Positions 30,616 through 40,599 are shown, counted from the first letter of the stretch. The stretch is DNA of 64,000 nt from WHTK01 sp965197795 (GCA_965197795.1 OZ240228.1:2914001-2978000), one strand, 5' to 3'. A program made the numbers and translations. The notes: a model not told the origin generated them from the letters alone.

Positions 30616-32060
30616 TTGTCGATTAACGTGGCACGCAGGAAGCGGAGCGCCCTCTACCTCAGCATCGCTGGCCTCGTACTCATCGAGCAGCGCTTTCAGC
30701 CATCTCTGCTCGAGACGTGGACGGTGTCACGGTGCGGATAGGCATGACTCTCGTCACTTTGGGTGCGGCGATGTGGCTGCCCTGGCAGGCCCTGCTACCA
30801 GCCGTGATGGCTGTTTGGCTCGGGCCCAATATCGGGCGATGGTCGAAGGTTACGAGCTCTTCAGCACCAACATGATGCTCGAGCTGCCCGGCCTGCTCGG
30901 CCTCGCCGTGGTTTCGTCCATCGCCCGGATCTCGTTGCAGCACCTGAAGCATGAAAACATCATGCTCGGCATGAACAACGAATCCATCGGAACGGATCCG
31001 GTTACGAGTGTGTTGGAAGAAAGCCAGCTGAGAAACTCGCTTGAGATCGAACTGTCACGCTCACGGCGGTTCCGTCGCACGTTCGCCTTCGTGCTGGTAG
31101 GCATCGACGAAATGCGCCAACGCTTTGATTATCGTGACCAGGCAGTCTGGCAGGCTAGCTTTGCCGCGACAGCTGACCTGCTACGCGGAACGCGTAACAA
31201 CGTAGACCGCATCTACCGCTACGGACCCGCCGGTTTCGCGCTGGTGCTTCCGGAATCAGGCCCGAAAGACGTCGACGGACTCGTGCGACGCTTGCGGCGC
31301 GTGGCGCGAAACGAGAAACCCTCAGAGTCGGAGCCGGGCGGACCCCTGCCGACGCACTACGGCGCCACCTTTTTCCCCACCTGCGCGACCACGGTCGACG
31401 ACCTGATTCGTCGTGCCGAGATTGCACTTCGCATCGCGGACAATAACGCCAACCGAGTACAGCTTGACGGGGCCACGGCCCCGGAGATGCCCCCGGTTGA
31501 GACCCTGCGTCAGCGGGATTCAGACAGCTCACCCAAGGAGTTCAACCGCCAGCCGTCTTTGCCTGAGCTCTCAACAGCGACCTCACTTCGAGTCATCGAG
31601 CCAGCGACTTCTGGCGCCGTACCGGCCGAGCCGGCGGCAACCGATGAAAGCGTCGTTGCTTCACCGGACCTCGAGCCGGTTACCGCTATCGAAGCGCCGG
31701 CCGCCCTGGTCGCAGCAGAAGCCGAGACGCTGCCACCGGTCCTCGAAGGTTGTCCAGGTCACCGATGACAACGACGTGCCACGCGCCGAGGTGATCGGGG
31801 TCGACGAGGAGCCCCCGCCCCCGATCGAGGTCTTCGCCTTCCATGCGCCGGAACCCGCCGTAGACAGTTATAACCGCGGTTGGCAGGCGGAGGCACCGCT
31901 GAGCGTCATCCGCAGGCCACATCCCATACCCGGGCTCAGCGCGATCGACAGCCAGCCGACATCCCAGGAGTCAGCGGTCAACCTCAACCTGGATGATGCA
32001 CTCAAGCAGTTGGACGGGACGCTGGAGCTAATCCGTTCTATGAAGCGGCGCAGCGCCTAG
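30616..32060 (+). pseudogene. Membrane protein with degenerate GGDEF domain, three frameshifts
   Basis: A TTG at 30616 (AGGAGG just upstream) begins SINVARRKRSALYLSIAGLV; two membrane segments follow (TLVTLGAAMWLPWQALLPAV; LELPGLLGLAVVSSI). The GGDEF-like domain keeps the fold (FAFVLVGIDEMRQRFDYRDQ; IYRYGPAGFALVLPES; LIRRAEIALRIADNNANRVQ), but the signature GG[DE]EF is GPAGF, so diguanylate cyclase activity is unlikely. An acidic Pro-rich tail ends in NLNLDDALKQLDGTLELI. Frame changes occur near 30706, 30847 and 31752. It starts 10 bases after the coiled-coil gene, so they are one unit. Confidence 0.65.
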
Positions 32061-32095
32061 CACGCTCGCCCTGCCAAACGGGACTACGAGACAGG

Positions 32096-32887
32096 CTAGA
32101 GGCCCAGGAGCTTATCCAGCCCCACGACTAGTTCCTTGCGATTGACGACTTCACGCGTGGCCATGAGCACGCCCGGGATGAAGGAATCCCTGCCGTTGGA
32201 GTCGTGACGAATGCGCAGCGACTGGCCGAGACCTCCGAAGGTAATCTCGTGGTGGGCTACGAAGCCTGGCATGCGCTGGCTATGAATCGCGATGCCTTCG
32301 TACTCTGAACCGCGCGCCCCTGCCAGCGTGTCCTTCTCAGGCATGGTGTGTTCGAACGGCCTGCCGCGACCAGCGATCATCTCGCGCGCCGCCGCGACGG
32401 CTGTGCCAGACGGCGCATCCAGCTTCTTTTCCTGGTGCATTTCCGTGATCTCGGCGTAGTCGAAGAACCGCGACGCCAGCTTCGCAAGATGGATCATCAC
32501 CACGGCGCCAATCGCGAAGTTCGGCGCGATGAAGGCGCCCAATTGCTTCTCTTTGCAGCCGGCCGCGAAGTCATTAACGAACGACTCCGGGAGACCGGTC
32601 GTACCGATGACCATTGACGCCCCATTCTCGAGAGCCGCTCTGGCGACCTCAGGCGTCCACTGAGCGTTGGTGAAGTCGATGATGACGCGCGGCCTGGTGC
32701 GCGCGATGAGGTCCGCTGGGTCGTTGCTGAGCGGAATCTCGCCGCCAGTCGAAAGCGACACCGAGCCCTCAGTCGAGAACTTCTCGACTACGCCGACAGG
32801 CTCAAGATCCTCTTCGCGCGATACGGCCGCGAGCACCTCTCGGCCCATGAATCCTGTACCGGAAACGACGACGCTAATCTTGTCCAC
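32096..32887 (-). CDS. dapB: 4-hydroxy-tetrahydrodipicolinate reductase
   Basis: Lysine and peptidoglycan precursor pathway (diaminopimelate). 263 residues. N-terminal Rossmann motif VVVSGTGFMGREVLAAV, VIDFTNAQWTPEVARAAL, the GTTGLPE turn, then the signature EITEMHQEKKLDAPSGTAV, with the catalytic His and Lys in place of the usual EXXHRXKXDAPSGTA. It lies 42 bases downstream of pnp on the same strand. Confidence 0.85.
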   Translation of the reverse strand: MDKISVVVSGTGFMGREVLAAVSREEDLEPVGVVEKFSTEGSVSLSTGGEIPLSNDPADLIARTRPRVIIDFTNAQWTPEVARAALENGASMVIGTTGLPESFVNDFAAGCKEKQLGAFIAPNFAIGAVVMIHLAKLASRFFDYAEITEMHQEKKLDAPSGTAVAAAREMIAGRGRPFEHTMPEKDTLAGARGSEYEGIAIHSQRMPGFVAHHEITFGGLGQSLRIRHDSNGRDSFIPGVLMATREVVNRKELVVGLDKLLGL

Positions 32888-32929
32888 GAGAGACCCCCTG
32901 GCGTCATCTTAGCGTTCGCGCCAACCGCG

Positions 32930-35224
32930 CTACGGCTGACCAGGGCGCGGCGGCCTGCGACCTCCACTGCCTGCGCCACCTCCGCCTCCGCCGGGTCCAC
33001 CTCGGCCACGGCCGCCACGGCGACGGTTGAATCCACCGCCGTCACCGGCCGGTCTTGGAGCGCGCTGCGGCGGCCGCACGGTCGTTAGCATCGAACTGCG
33101 ACGAGCCATCGGCGACGGTATTTCACCTGGCACCTCCAGCTCTTCCGATTCGGTGCCGTCGAGGACCGCACGTCGCGACAGGTTGATGCGACCGAGGTTG
33201 TCGATCTCCAGGACCATGACCTCGATTTCATCCCCTACGTTGACCACGTCTTCGACACTCGGGACCCGGTAGTCGGCCAGCTCGCCGATACGGACGAGAC
33301 CCTCTTTGCCTGGCATGATCTCTACGAAGGCGCCGAAATCGACCGTGCGTGTAACGCGCCCGGTGTATTTCTGACCTACGACCGCCTCCTGCGTCAGACC
33401 TTCGATGATCGCGATCGCTTTGCGGGCGTTCTCCTCATTGGTCGATCCGACGTAGACCGAGCCGTCGTCCTCGACGTCGACCGTACACTTCGTCTCTTCG
33501 ATAATCGAGCGCACCATCTTGCCCCCGGGACCGATGACGGCGCCGATCTTTTCGCGCGGGATCTGCAGGCGGTAGACACGTGGCGCGTAGCGCGAAAGCT
33601 CGTTGCGCGGCGTATCGATTGCCTCGCTGAGCTTGCTCAGGATGAACATGCGGCCCTGACGCGCCCGCTCGACGATCTCCTCGACCATCGGCAGCGTCAG
33701 GCCGTGGGTTTTGAAGTCCGCCTGTACAGCGGTGATGCCCGTAGTGGTACCGGCAACCTTGAAGTCCATATCGCCCAGGTGATCTTCCAGGCCCGCGATG
33801 TCGGTGAGAATCTTGTACTCGTCACCTTCGCCCGTCACCAGGCCCATCGCCACACCAGCCACCGGCTCGCGGATCGGCACGCCGGCATCCATCAACGCCA
33901 GGCTGCTGGCGCAGATGCTGGCCTGCGACGTGCTGCCGTTGCTGCCGAGCACCTCGGAGACAATTCGCAGCGTGTAAGGGAAGTCGGTCTCGGACGGAAT
34001 GACCGGCTCCAGCGCACGCTCACCGAGAGCGCCGTGACCAAGCTCGCGCCGGCCCGTGCCACCCATGCGCCGAACTTCACCCACCGAATACGGCGGGAAG
34101 TTGTAGTGGTGCATGAAGCGCTTGGTCTCTTCCGGCGAAAGCGTGTCCAGCTTTTGCCTGGCGCTCATAGGCCCGAGCGTCACGATGCTGAGGACCTGCG
34201 TTTCACCGCGCTGGAACAGGCCCGTGCCATGCGTGCGCGGCAGGATGCCGACGTCGCAGGTGATCGGCCGCAACTCGTCGAGTGCCCGTCCATCCGCGCG
34301 CTTGCCTTCTTTGAGAATACGCCCGCGCACCGTCTTCTTGACCACGGCCTCCAGGGCTTCCGCGAGCTCACCAGCGCTGAACTGCTCGCCGAACTTGGAG
34401 GCGAGCTCGTCTTTCAGCGCGCCGTGGCCCTGGGTGCGCTCTTCCTTGACGGACTCGAGCACGTCATCGAGGCGGTCCTTGAGGAAGTCGGCGACGGCCG
34501 CTTCGGCCTCCGCGTTGACCGCCTTGACCTCGAAGCTGAACTTTGGCTTGCCGAGCTCTTTAACGAGCTCGTCTTGAACCTTGATCAGCGTCTGGTTGGA
34601 TTCGTGGGCCAGCTTGACGGCCTCGAGGAAGATCTCTTCGCTGACGCCGTTGGCGCCGGCCTCGACCATGATCACACGCTCTCGGGTCGAGGTGACCACG
34701 AGGTCGAGGTCGCCCTCCTTGAGCTCGCTGTAGGTCGGGTAAAGGATGAACTCGCCGTCGACGCGTCCGACGCGAACTGCGGATACCGGGCCTTCGAACG
34801 GGATCTCCGAGTAGCTCAGCGCCGCTGACGCACCGATCGTCGCGAGGATGTCGGGATCGTTCTCCATATCAGCGGAGAGGACCGTGATGATGATCTGGAC
34901 GTCGTTACGGAAGCCCTTGGGGAACAGCGGCCGCAGGGCGCGGTCCGTCATCCGGCCGGCAAGCACCGCGTCTGTCGACGGGCGTCCTTCGCGTCGCGGA
35001 AAGCTGCCGGGTATCTTGCCAACGGCATACAGGCGCTCTTCGAAGTCGATCGTCAGCGGGAAAAAGTCGATGTCAGGCCGAGGTTCAGGCGTCATGCAGG
35101 CCGTGACCAAAACGACTGTCTCGCCGATGGCGACGGTGATTGAACCGCTGGCCTGGGTCGCCAGACGCCCTGTTTCGATGATCAGCGACTTGCCGCCGAC
35201 TTCAACTTCGTAGATGTTCGACAT
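32930..35224 (-). CDS. pnp: Polyribonucleotide nucleotidyltransferase (PNPase)
   Basis: 3'-to-5' phosphorolytic RNA decay, trimeric. 764 residues: two RNase PH domains (FFPLTIDFEERLYAVGKIPG in the first; GTGLFQRGETQVLSIVTLGP and SDGSSTSQASICA-like GSNGSTSQASICASSLALMD in the second), a KH domain (IGAVIGPGGKMVRSIIEET), and an S1 domain (VGQKYTGRVTRTVDFGAFVE). The C-terminal tail is very rich in Gly, Arg and Pro, probably an RNA-binding extension longer than in E. coli. Downstream of rpsO, the conserved order. Confidence 0.98.
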   Translation of the reverse strand: MSNIYEVEVGGKSLIIETGRLATQASGSITVAIGETVVLVTACMTPEPRPDIDFFPLTIDFEERLYAVGKIPGSFPRREGRPSTDAVLAGRMTDRALRPLFPKGFRNDVQIIITVLSADMENDPDILATIGASAALSYSEIPFEGPVSAVRVGRVDGEFILYPTYSELKEGDLDLVVTSTRERVIMVEAGANGVSEEIFLEAVKLAHESNQTLIKVQDELVKELGKPKFSFEVKAVNAEAEAAVADFLKDRLDDVLESVKEERTQGHGALKDELASKFGEQFSAGELAEALEAVVKKTVRGRILKEGKRADGRALDELRPITCDVGILPRTHGTGLFQRGETQVLSIVTLGPMSARQKLDTLSPEETKRFMHHYNFPPYSVGEVRRMGGTGRRELGHGALGERALEPVIPSETDFPYTLRIVSEVLGSNGSTSQASICASSLALMDAGVPIREPVAGVAMGLVTGEGDEYKILTDIAGLEDHLGDMDFKVAGTTTGITAVQADFKTHGLTLPMVEEIVERARQGRMFILSKLSEAIDTPRNELSRYAPRVYRLQIPREKIGAVIGPGGKMVRSIIEETKCTVDVEDDGSVYVGSTNEENARKAIAIIEGLTQEAVVGQKYTGRVTRTVDFGAFVEIMPGKEGLVRIGELADYRVPSVEDVVNVGDEIEVMVLEIDNLGRINLSRRAVLDGTESEELEVPGEIPSPMARRSSMLTTVRPPQRAPRPAGDGGGFNRRRGGRGRGGPGGGGGGAGSGGRRPPRPGQP

Positions 35225-35394
35225 TGCTTATTTCTCTTCCTTCCAACCTGACATCGCCGTCCCGGGGTTGAACCTTGAATTAGACGGCGGAAAATGCGGC
35301 GCAACCTGCGCGAAGCTTCTGAGAAGCGATTTCCTTACGTGGAGACTGGGACCGCCACAGGCCGTCCCGGAAGCCGATCTCAGCCTTAATCAAA

Positions 35395-35426
35395 GGAAAA
35401 GGCCCCGCAGTTTACTTGCGGAGGCC
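35395..35426 (-). terminator. Terminator/attenuator overlapping the rpsO stop codon
   Basis: Minus-strand stem GGCCTCCGCA / TGCGGGGCC (one bulge) followed by TTTTCC. The loop contains the rpsO TAA. Likely a partial terminator or RNA-processing point between rpsO and pnp. Confidence 0.7.
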
Positions 35427-35681
35427 CAGTTTTGCGATGATTGCGCGGTAACGCTCAACGTCCTTCTTGTTCAGGTAAGCCAGCTGCCTACGGCGCTGAC
35501 CGACCATCTTCAAAAGCCCGCGCCGGGAGTGGTGGTCCTTCCGGTGGACGCGCAGATGTTGCGTAACGTGATTGATGCGATCGGTCAGCATCGCAATTTG
35601 CACCTCGGCGGAACCGGTGTCCGTCGCGTGCTTGTGATGCTCTTCGATGATTTCGGTTTTGCGCTCTGTCGCTAGAGGCAT
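35412..35681 (-). CDS. rpsO: 30S ribosomal protein S15
   Basis: 89 residues. Signature regions GSAEVQIAMLTDRINHVTQH and KDHHSRRGLLKMVGQRRRQL are typical of S15, which nucleates assembly of the 30S central domain and represses its own mRNA. It precedes pnp by about 190 bases. Confidence 0.97.
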   Translation of the reverse strand: MPLATERKTEIIEEHHKHATDTGSAEVQIAMLTDRINHVTQHLRVHRKDHHSRRGLLKMVGQRRRQLAYLNKKDVERYRAIIAKLGLRK

Positions 35682-35831
35682 TCGGCCCTCGGGCCCTCGT
35701 CAGTTCTATGTCTGATTTACGCGTCGCGATTAGTCTAGCAGCCAGATTACCCTGCTGCAACGTCCATCCGAGCTCGATCACATGGCTAACGGCATTGGTA
35801 TGCACCGCCATGCCTCTCTATACTGACGGGG

Positions 35832-36491
35832 ATGACTTCTCTCCGGCGCCAAGCCTTCGCTTCGGCCTCGCGAAGGCGCCGGGCGGACGTCTCGAGGATA
35901 CTTCAGGCGACGTCCAGCCCAGCGAGCAGCTCCGCTAACGATCCTCCTATCTTGATCCTGACCATCGGCCTGCCCGGCAGCGGGAAGTCGACCTTCGTCC
36001 GAGCGCTGGCGCCTCAGATCGACGCGGTCATTCTCGAAAGCGACGCCCTGAGGCGTCTCCTGTTCGATGAGCCCGCCTACACCGCTTCCGAGAGTCGAAG
36101 GCTGTTCGACGCGCTGCATGCGGCGGCAAATGACCTGCTCCTTGCCGGCCGTAATGTCATCATCGATGCCACCAGCATCAGAGAATCCGAGCGGCAGCCG
36201 GCCTATCGAGCCGCGGAGGAGACTGGTGCCCGGCTGATGCTGCTGAGTTTCTCGGCATCGCAGGCCGTTATCGAAGGCCGTCTGTCGCGTCGTGCTGACA
36301 CGTTGGATGCGAGCGATAACTCGTCGGCCGGACTGAGCATTTACCGCAGCATGGCCGCCAGGGCGGAGCCACCATCGCGGGATTGCTGGCGAATCGACAC
36401 TTCCGACACCGAGAAAACAGACGCGGTGTTGAGCAGGGTGGTGGAGGCCTGCCGCTCAGGGTCGGGCCTGTTAGTTGGAGGATCCTGTTGA
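35832..36491 (+). CDS. P-loop kinase-like ATPase
   Basis: 219 residues. Walker A GLPGSGKSTF at about residues 48-57. The later VIIDATSIRESER is typical of AAA_33/zeta-toxin-like and polynucleotide-kinase-like proteins, which phosphorylate small substrates. The first 40 residues are low complexity, so the true start may be further in. Its TGA overlaps the TTG start of the next gene by four bases, suggesting coupling. Substrate unknown. Confidence 0.6.
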   Translation: MTSLRRQAFASASRRRRADVSRILQATSSPASSSANDPPILILTIGLPGSGKSTFVRALAPQIDAVILESDALRRLLFDEPAYTASESRRLFDALHAAANDLLLAGRNVIIDATSIRESERQPAYRAAEETGARLMLLSFSASQAVIEGRLSRRADTLDASDNSSAGLSIYRSMAARAEPPSRDCWRIDTSDTEKTDAVLSRVVEACRSGSGLLVGGSC

Positions 36492-37255
36492 GCCGAAGAC
36501 CCAACGACCGGTTACAGCGCCGCGATGAACGCGCCGCCCGCCAGCCAGGCAATGCACAACGACGACGGCGACAGCGCGAAGGCTCCACCGCCGTTCGCAC
36601 CTCGGGCTGCGGGCCATCGATGTCAACCATCCTCGTCGCTATCGGCGTTATTGGCATCGCGGCGCTGCTGGTCTACGCCGTGACGCAGACAAATAACGCC
36701 GATACGGGCCCAACCGACGCCCAGCTGGCCGAGCTCGACGACGACCCCAGCATCCCGGGCGTCTATTTCCCGCCGCATCCTGGAGCGGACGGCCTGCAAG
36801 GATCCCGCGACGACCGAGTGCATTTCGCGCCAGGCACGGTCATCCCATTCTGCAGTCCAGAGCAGATCGACTCCGGCACCATCAGCGATCCCCTCTGCTA
36901 CACCAGCAACCCGCCTGTTTCCGGACCTCACTCCAGCACGCCGCAAGGCTTCACCAACCTGGCGAACCCGGCGCCCAAGGAGAACATCGTCCACAGCATG
37001 GAGCACGGCGGCGTCTTCGTCTGGTACAACACCAGCGACGAGGACGCGATTGACCTGATCAAGTCGGTCGTCTCAGACAACGAAGACCGGCGGCGTTTCG
37101 CGGGCAGCACCATCTATACGGAGATGGAAGGAGAGACCGTCGCAATCACGTCATGGACGCGGTTGGACAAGTTCCCCGTGTCCGAGCTAACGCGAGAGCG
37201 CTTGCAAGAGTTCATCGACGCCAACCACAAGCGCTTCAACCCGGAGGGCTTCTAG
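36488..37255 (+). CDS. DUF3105 membrane-anchored protein
   Basis: 255 residues from TTG 36488, chosen because GGAGG is six bases upstream and the codon overlaps the previous TGA. Basic N-terminus, one membrane helix (ILVAIGVIGIAALLVYAV) near residue 43, then the DUF3105 domain with the signature NPPVSGPHSS, NIVHSMEHGGVFVWYN and ITSWTRLDKF. The His-Ser-Met-Glu-His motif probably binds metal, which is inference. Extracytoplasmic. Confidence 0.75.
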   Translation: MSRRPNDRLQRRDERAARQPGNAQRRRRQREGSTAVRTSGCGPSMSTILVAIGVIGIAALLVYAVTQTNNADTGPTDAQLAELDDDPSIPGVYFPPHPGADGLQGSRDDRVHFAPGTVIPFCSPEQIDSGTISDPLCYTSNPPVSGPHSSTPQGFTNLANPAPKENIVHSMEHGGVFVWYNTSDEDAIDLIKSVVSDNEDRRRFAGSTIYTEMEGETVAITSWTRLDKFPVSELTRERLQEFIDANHKRFNPEGF

Positions 37256-37304
37256 GTCACTGCGTGACGGCATAGGCTGCCGCGATTGGATACGGTAGCT
37301 TTGC

Positions 37305-38096
37305 TCAGGCCTCGTCTGCGGATCTCATGCTCAGTTGGCGCTTGAGCAACTTGTAGCCGCGCCGTTGCATGAAGACAGCGAAGGCGACGCCGCCGCCGGC
37401 AGCAAGCAGGCCGCCGGCCCAGTCGAGAAAGAAATGATTGCCGGTAAACACCGTGGAGGTCGACTGCGCGACGACGTGCGCCACTGCCAGGAGAAGCACG
37501 AAGCGGTTGCCCGGTAACGCCCGAGTCACCCCAAACGCCACTAGCAGAGCCCAGCCGACGTGGAGGCTGGGCATGGCAGCGTACGGGTTGACGAAGAATT
37601 CGGTCGACTGAGCCTGATAGCTGGCGTTGTTGTAGACCTGCAGCGTGTCCAGCAACTCGGCCTCAGGTAGCAGCCGGGGCGGCGCCACCGGGAACAGATA
37701 GTACGACGCTAATGCCATCGCTCCCGAGAACAGGATCGCGTCGCGCGTGAACGTGTACTGAGGCCGGCGCCGGAAGTACATCCACAACCCCAGCACCGCG
37801 ATTAACGGGAAGTCCAGCCAGAAGTAAACGAAGTTGAAGAACCGGACGATCAGCTCTGTGCCGATGATCGCGTCCTGCCACGCTGCCTCGGCGTAAATGC
37901 CGAGCGCCTGCTCCGCGTCGACCAGCTGCCTGGCGTTATCGAGAGCAACCTCGGGGCGGTCGACCACGTTGGCGCGCACGATGAAGTAGAGCAGAAACGC
38001 GAGCGCCATCAGGCCCAGCTCGGCGACATCGCGGTAGATGGGGCGCTCCGCAACCGATATCAAACGCCCGCCGAGCAAACCCTCCCTGCGTGCCAT
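37305..38096 (-). CDS. PAP2-superfamily (Aur1/Ipt1-type) membrane phosphatase/transferase
   Basis: 263 residues with about six membrane helices. The conserved phosphatase motifs are present: YAAMPSLHVGWALLVAFG (motif C2, His) and TGNHFFLDWAGG (motif C3, His and Asp). Pattern is that of PAP2_3, related to inositol phosphorylceramide synthase. Likely handles phospholipid or polyprenyl phosphate substrates at the membrane. Confidence 0.8.
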   Translation of the reverse strand: MARREGLLGGRLISVAERPIYRDVAELGLMALAFLLYFIVRANVVDRPEVALDNARQLVDAEQALGIYAEAAWQDAIIGTELIVRFFNFVYFWLDFPLIAVLGLWMYFRRRPQYTFTRDAILFSGAMALASYYLFPVAPPRLLPEAELLDTLQVYNNASYQAQSTEFFVNPYAAMPSLHVGWALLVAFGVTRALPGNRFVLLLAVAHVVAQSTSTVFTGNHFFLDWAGGLLAAGGGVAFAVFMQRRGYKLLKRQLSMRSADEA

Positions 38097-38121
38097 TAAT
38101 TCAGGCTATCACCGGCGGCCG

Positions 38122-39636
38122 TTACTTGGACCCTGACGTAGCCTCCGAATACTGCATGGCCAGGTTGACCAGGGTGCGCACCGGTATGCCGCTGGCGCCC
38201 TTGACGATGACACCCTTGTCGCGGTCGTAGTTGTCGACGCCGGCGATGTCGAGGTGGACCCACGGCGTGTCATCGACGAATTCCTTCAACAGCATCGCGG
38301 CGGTTATCGATCCGGCGCCGCGGCCGCCCGTGTTTTTCATATCGGCCACGTCGCTCTTGATCTGCTCCCTGTACTCGTCGTACATCGGTAGCTCCCAGAT
38401 CTTCTCGCCCGCGTCCGACGCCGCTTGCTTCAAGCGCTCCATGAGCCCCGGATCGTTGCCCATCGCGCCCATCGCGACGTTACCCAGCGTGATGCTGATC
38501 GCGCCCGTCAGCGTGGCGATGTCGACGATGGCAGACGCGTCCTGCTCGCGAGCGTAGGCGAGGCCGTCGGACAGAATGAGGCGCCCCTCTGCATCGGTGT
38601 TGATCACCTCGATCGTCTTACCCGCCATCGTCTTCAGCACGTCGCCGGGCTTGATCGCACTGCCGCCGGGCATGTTCTCCGTGGCCGGGACGATACCAAC
38701 GACGTTCGCCGCGGGGCGCAGGCGGGCGATCGCTCCCATCGCGGCAATAACCGAGGCGCCGCCCGACATGTCGCCCTTCATTTCTTCCATGCCGGCCGCC
38801 GGCTTGATCGAGATGCCACCCGTATCGAACGTGATGCCCTTGCCGACGAGCGCGAGCGGTTTCGAATCGCCGCCGCCGTTGTAGCGAAGCACGATGAAGC
38901 GAGGCTCCTGCGAGCTGCCCGCGGCGACACCGAGAACTCCACCCATGCCCTTTTCGCTCATCCAACCGGGGCCAAAGATCTCGCACTCGAGGCCCGTATC
39001 GGCAGCGAGGTCTTTGGCGCGGTCCGCCATCTCGGTCGGTGTGAGGTAGTTGGAGGGCTCATTCGCCAGATCGCGGCAGAAGTTCGCCGCCTCTGCCAGG
39101 ATGCGTCCGCGTTCGATGCCACTCTCCAGGGATGCGACATTGGTGGCGTCGTGCTCCACCAATGTCAGCGACTCCACCTCGAAGTCTTCCTCCGGTGGCT
39201 TCTTGTGGCGCATGAAGCGGTACAGCCCCATGAGCGTGCCCTCGGCGATAGCGGAGGCGCAGTCCTCCGTGCCCAGACCGCCGATCCCCGCGCCGTGGGT
39301 GATCACACCCGCGTCCTTGATGCGGTTGCGCCGCAGGAAGCGCGCCAGGTCGGCGGAAACTGAACGCACCTTGTCGATGTCGAAGTCGTCCGACTTGCCG
39401 AGGCCGGCAACGATGACACGCGGCGAAGGTACGCGGCCCATCGAGTGCACCAGCGCGAACTCGCCGGACCTGCCGCGAATATCACCGGCGGCGATGAGGT
39501 CCTTGATCGCGCCGCCCATCGCCGCGTCCACCGCGCCGGTGCCGCCGTCGGGCACATCAACGCCCTCGAAGAGATTGACCACGATGGCGTCTGCAGCGAA
39601 CGCGCTGACGTCGCCGGAAGTTACCTTGATTTGCAT
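38122..39636 (-). CDS. pepA: Leucyl aminopeptidase (M17)
   Basis: Zinc- or manganese-dependent aminopeptidase, cytoplasmic hexamer, 504 residues. Metal-binding region GKGITFDTGGISIKPAAGME and the M17 signature NTDAEGRL in EVINTDAEGRLILSDGLAYA. The N-terminal macro-like domain is normal. ATG 39636. Confidence 0.95.
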   Translation of the reverse strand: MQIKVTSGDVSAFAADAIVVNLFEGVDVPDGGTGAVDAAMGGAIKDLIAAGDIRGRSGEFALVHSMGRVPSPRVIVAGLGKSDDFDIDKVRSVSADLARFLRRNRIKDAGVITHGAGIGGLGTEDCASAIAEGTLMGLYRFMRHKKPPEEDFEVESLTLVEHDATNVASLESGIERGRILAEAANFCRDLANEPSNYLTPTEMADRAKDLAADTGLECEIFGPGWMSEKGMGGVLGVAAGSSQEPRFIVLRYNGGGDSKPLALVGKGITFDTGGISIKPAAGMEEMKGDMSGGASVIAAMGAIARLRPAANVVGIVPATENMPGGSAIKPGDVLKTMAGKTIEVINTDAEGRLILSDGLAYAREQDASAIVDIATLTGAISITLGNVAMGAMGNDPGLMERLKQAASDAGEKIWELPMYDEYREQIKSDVADMKNTGGRGAGSITAAMLLKEFVDDTPWVHLDIAGVDNYDRDKGVIVKGASGIPVRTLVNLAMQYSEATSGSK

Positions 39637-39740
39637 TACCCACCTCGCCCCGGTTGAGAAGAAACATCACCAACTATGTTTTTAGTGGTGCACATCGTAC
39701 AGGCTCTTCCGGTTGAGATCGAAACCTCGCTGCCTCTACC

Positions 39741-40589
39741 ATGGTGTTGACCATGAACTCGACTGATCTGCTGCGCCTGGTCTGCGAGACCAATTTCGCG
39801 TACCTCGCCCAGGGCAACGATCGCTTCGAGGCCCACGGAGCCTCGTTCATCGTCAACACGAGAACGCCGCGCCGGTATGACTCGAACGGCGTCGGACTGA
39901 TCCGTACGGCATCTCCGGCCGCGCTCGAATCGCTGTTGGCGCGCGCCGAGTCCGAGTTCGCCGCCAATTCTCACCGCGCCTGGGGTGTGGATGGATTGAC
40001 GCCGGCCCACGTCTCGGCGCGACTCGCGTTGGAGCTGGGCTACCGCACCAACGACGCGCTGGTGCACGTGCTCGAGGGCGAACTCCACGTCACAGCCCGT
40101 CCGGGCCGAGTGTCAGCATCGGAGATCGAGATTCGTGAGGTCATCAGCGAGGACGATTGGCGAGCCTACCGCGAACTGGATGCGATGTGGTGGCAAGAGA
40201 CGGGAACCAGCGAGCTCGGACCTTATGGTCCCAGCCTGCACGACGAGTTCATGGTCTGCCGCCGCCTCAAAGCGCCCCAGACGCGGACTTGGTTCGCCTG
40301 CCTCGACGGCGTGCCGCGCGCCTTCTTCTGCTCGTGGCCGGGAGAGAACGGCGTCGGCATGGTCGAAGACCTGTACTGCCACCCGGAGTATCGACATCGC
40401 GGGCTGGCGACAACGCTTATCGCGCATGCCGTGGCGGACTGCCGCGACCGCGGCGCCGGGCCGGTGCTGATCAACTCGGACCCCAACGATACGCCGAAGC
40501 GGATGTACGCGGCGTTGGGCTTCCGGCCCCTCTTCGTCCACCGCGGCTACGTGAAGCGGTTGGACGAAAAGAAAGACGCTCCGGCTTAG
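39741..40589 (+). CDS. GNAT-family N-acetyltransferase
   Basis: 282 residues. The C-terminal half has the acetyl-CoA motif EDLYCHPEYRHRGLATTLIA (R-x-x-G-L/A) and the terminal MYAALGFRP. The N-terminal half resembles a degenerate second GNAT repeat or a substrate domain. ATG at 39741 or 39753. It converges on the DUF362 gene, and its 3' end overlaps that gene's terminator. Substrate unknown. Confidence 0.75.
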   Translation: MVLTMNSTDLLRLVCETNFAYLAQGNDRFEAHGASFIVNTRTPRRYDSNGVGLIRTASPAALESLLARAESEFAANSHRAWGVDGLTPAHVSARLALELGYRTNDALVHVLEGELHVTARPGRVSASEIEIREVISEDDWRAYRELDAMWWQETGTSELGPYGPSLHDEFMVCRRLKAPQTRTWFACLDGVPRAFFCSWPGENGVGMVEDLYCHPEYRHRGLATTLIAHAVADCRDRGAGPVLINSDPNDTPKRMYAALGFRPLFVHRGYVKRLDEKKDAPA

Positions 40590-40599
40590 CCGAGCGTCT
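40574..40599 (-). terminator. Terminator downstream of the DUF362 gene
   Basis: Stem AGACGCT/AGCGTCT plus CGGC/GCCG with one bulged base and a 3-base loop. On the minus strand it is followed by TTCTTTTC. It overlaps the end of the convergent acetyltransferase gene. Confidence 0.6.
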
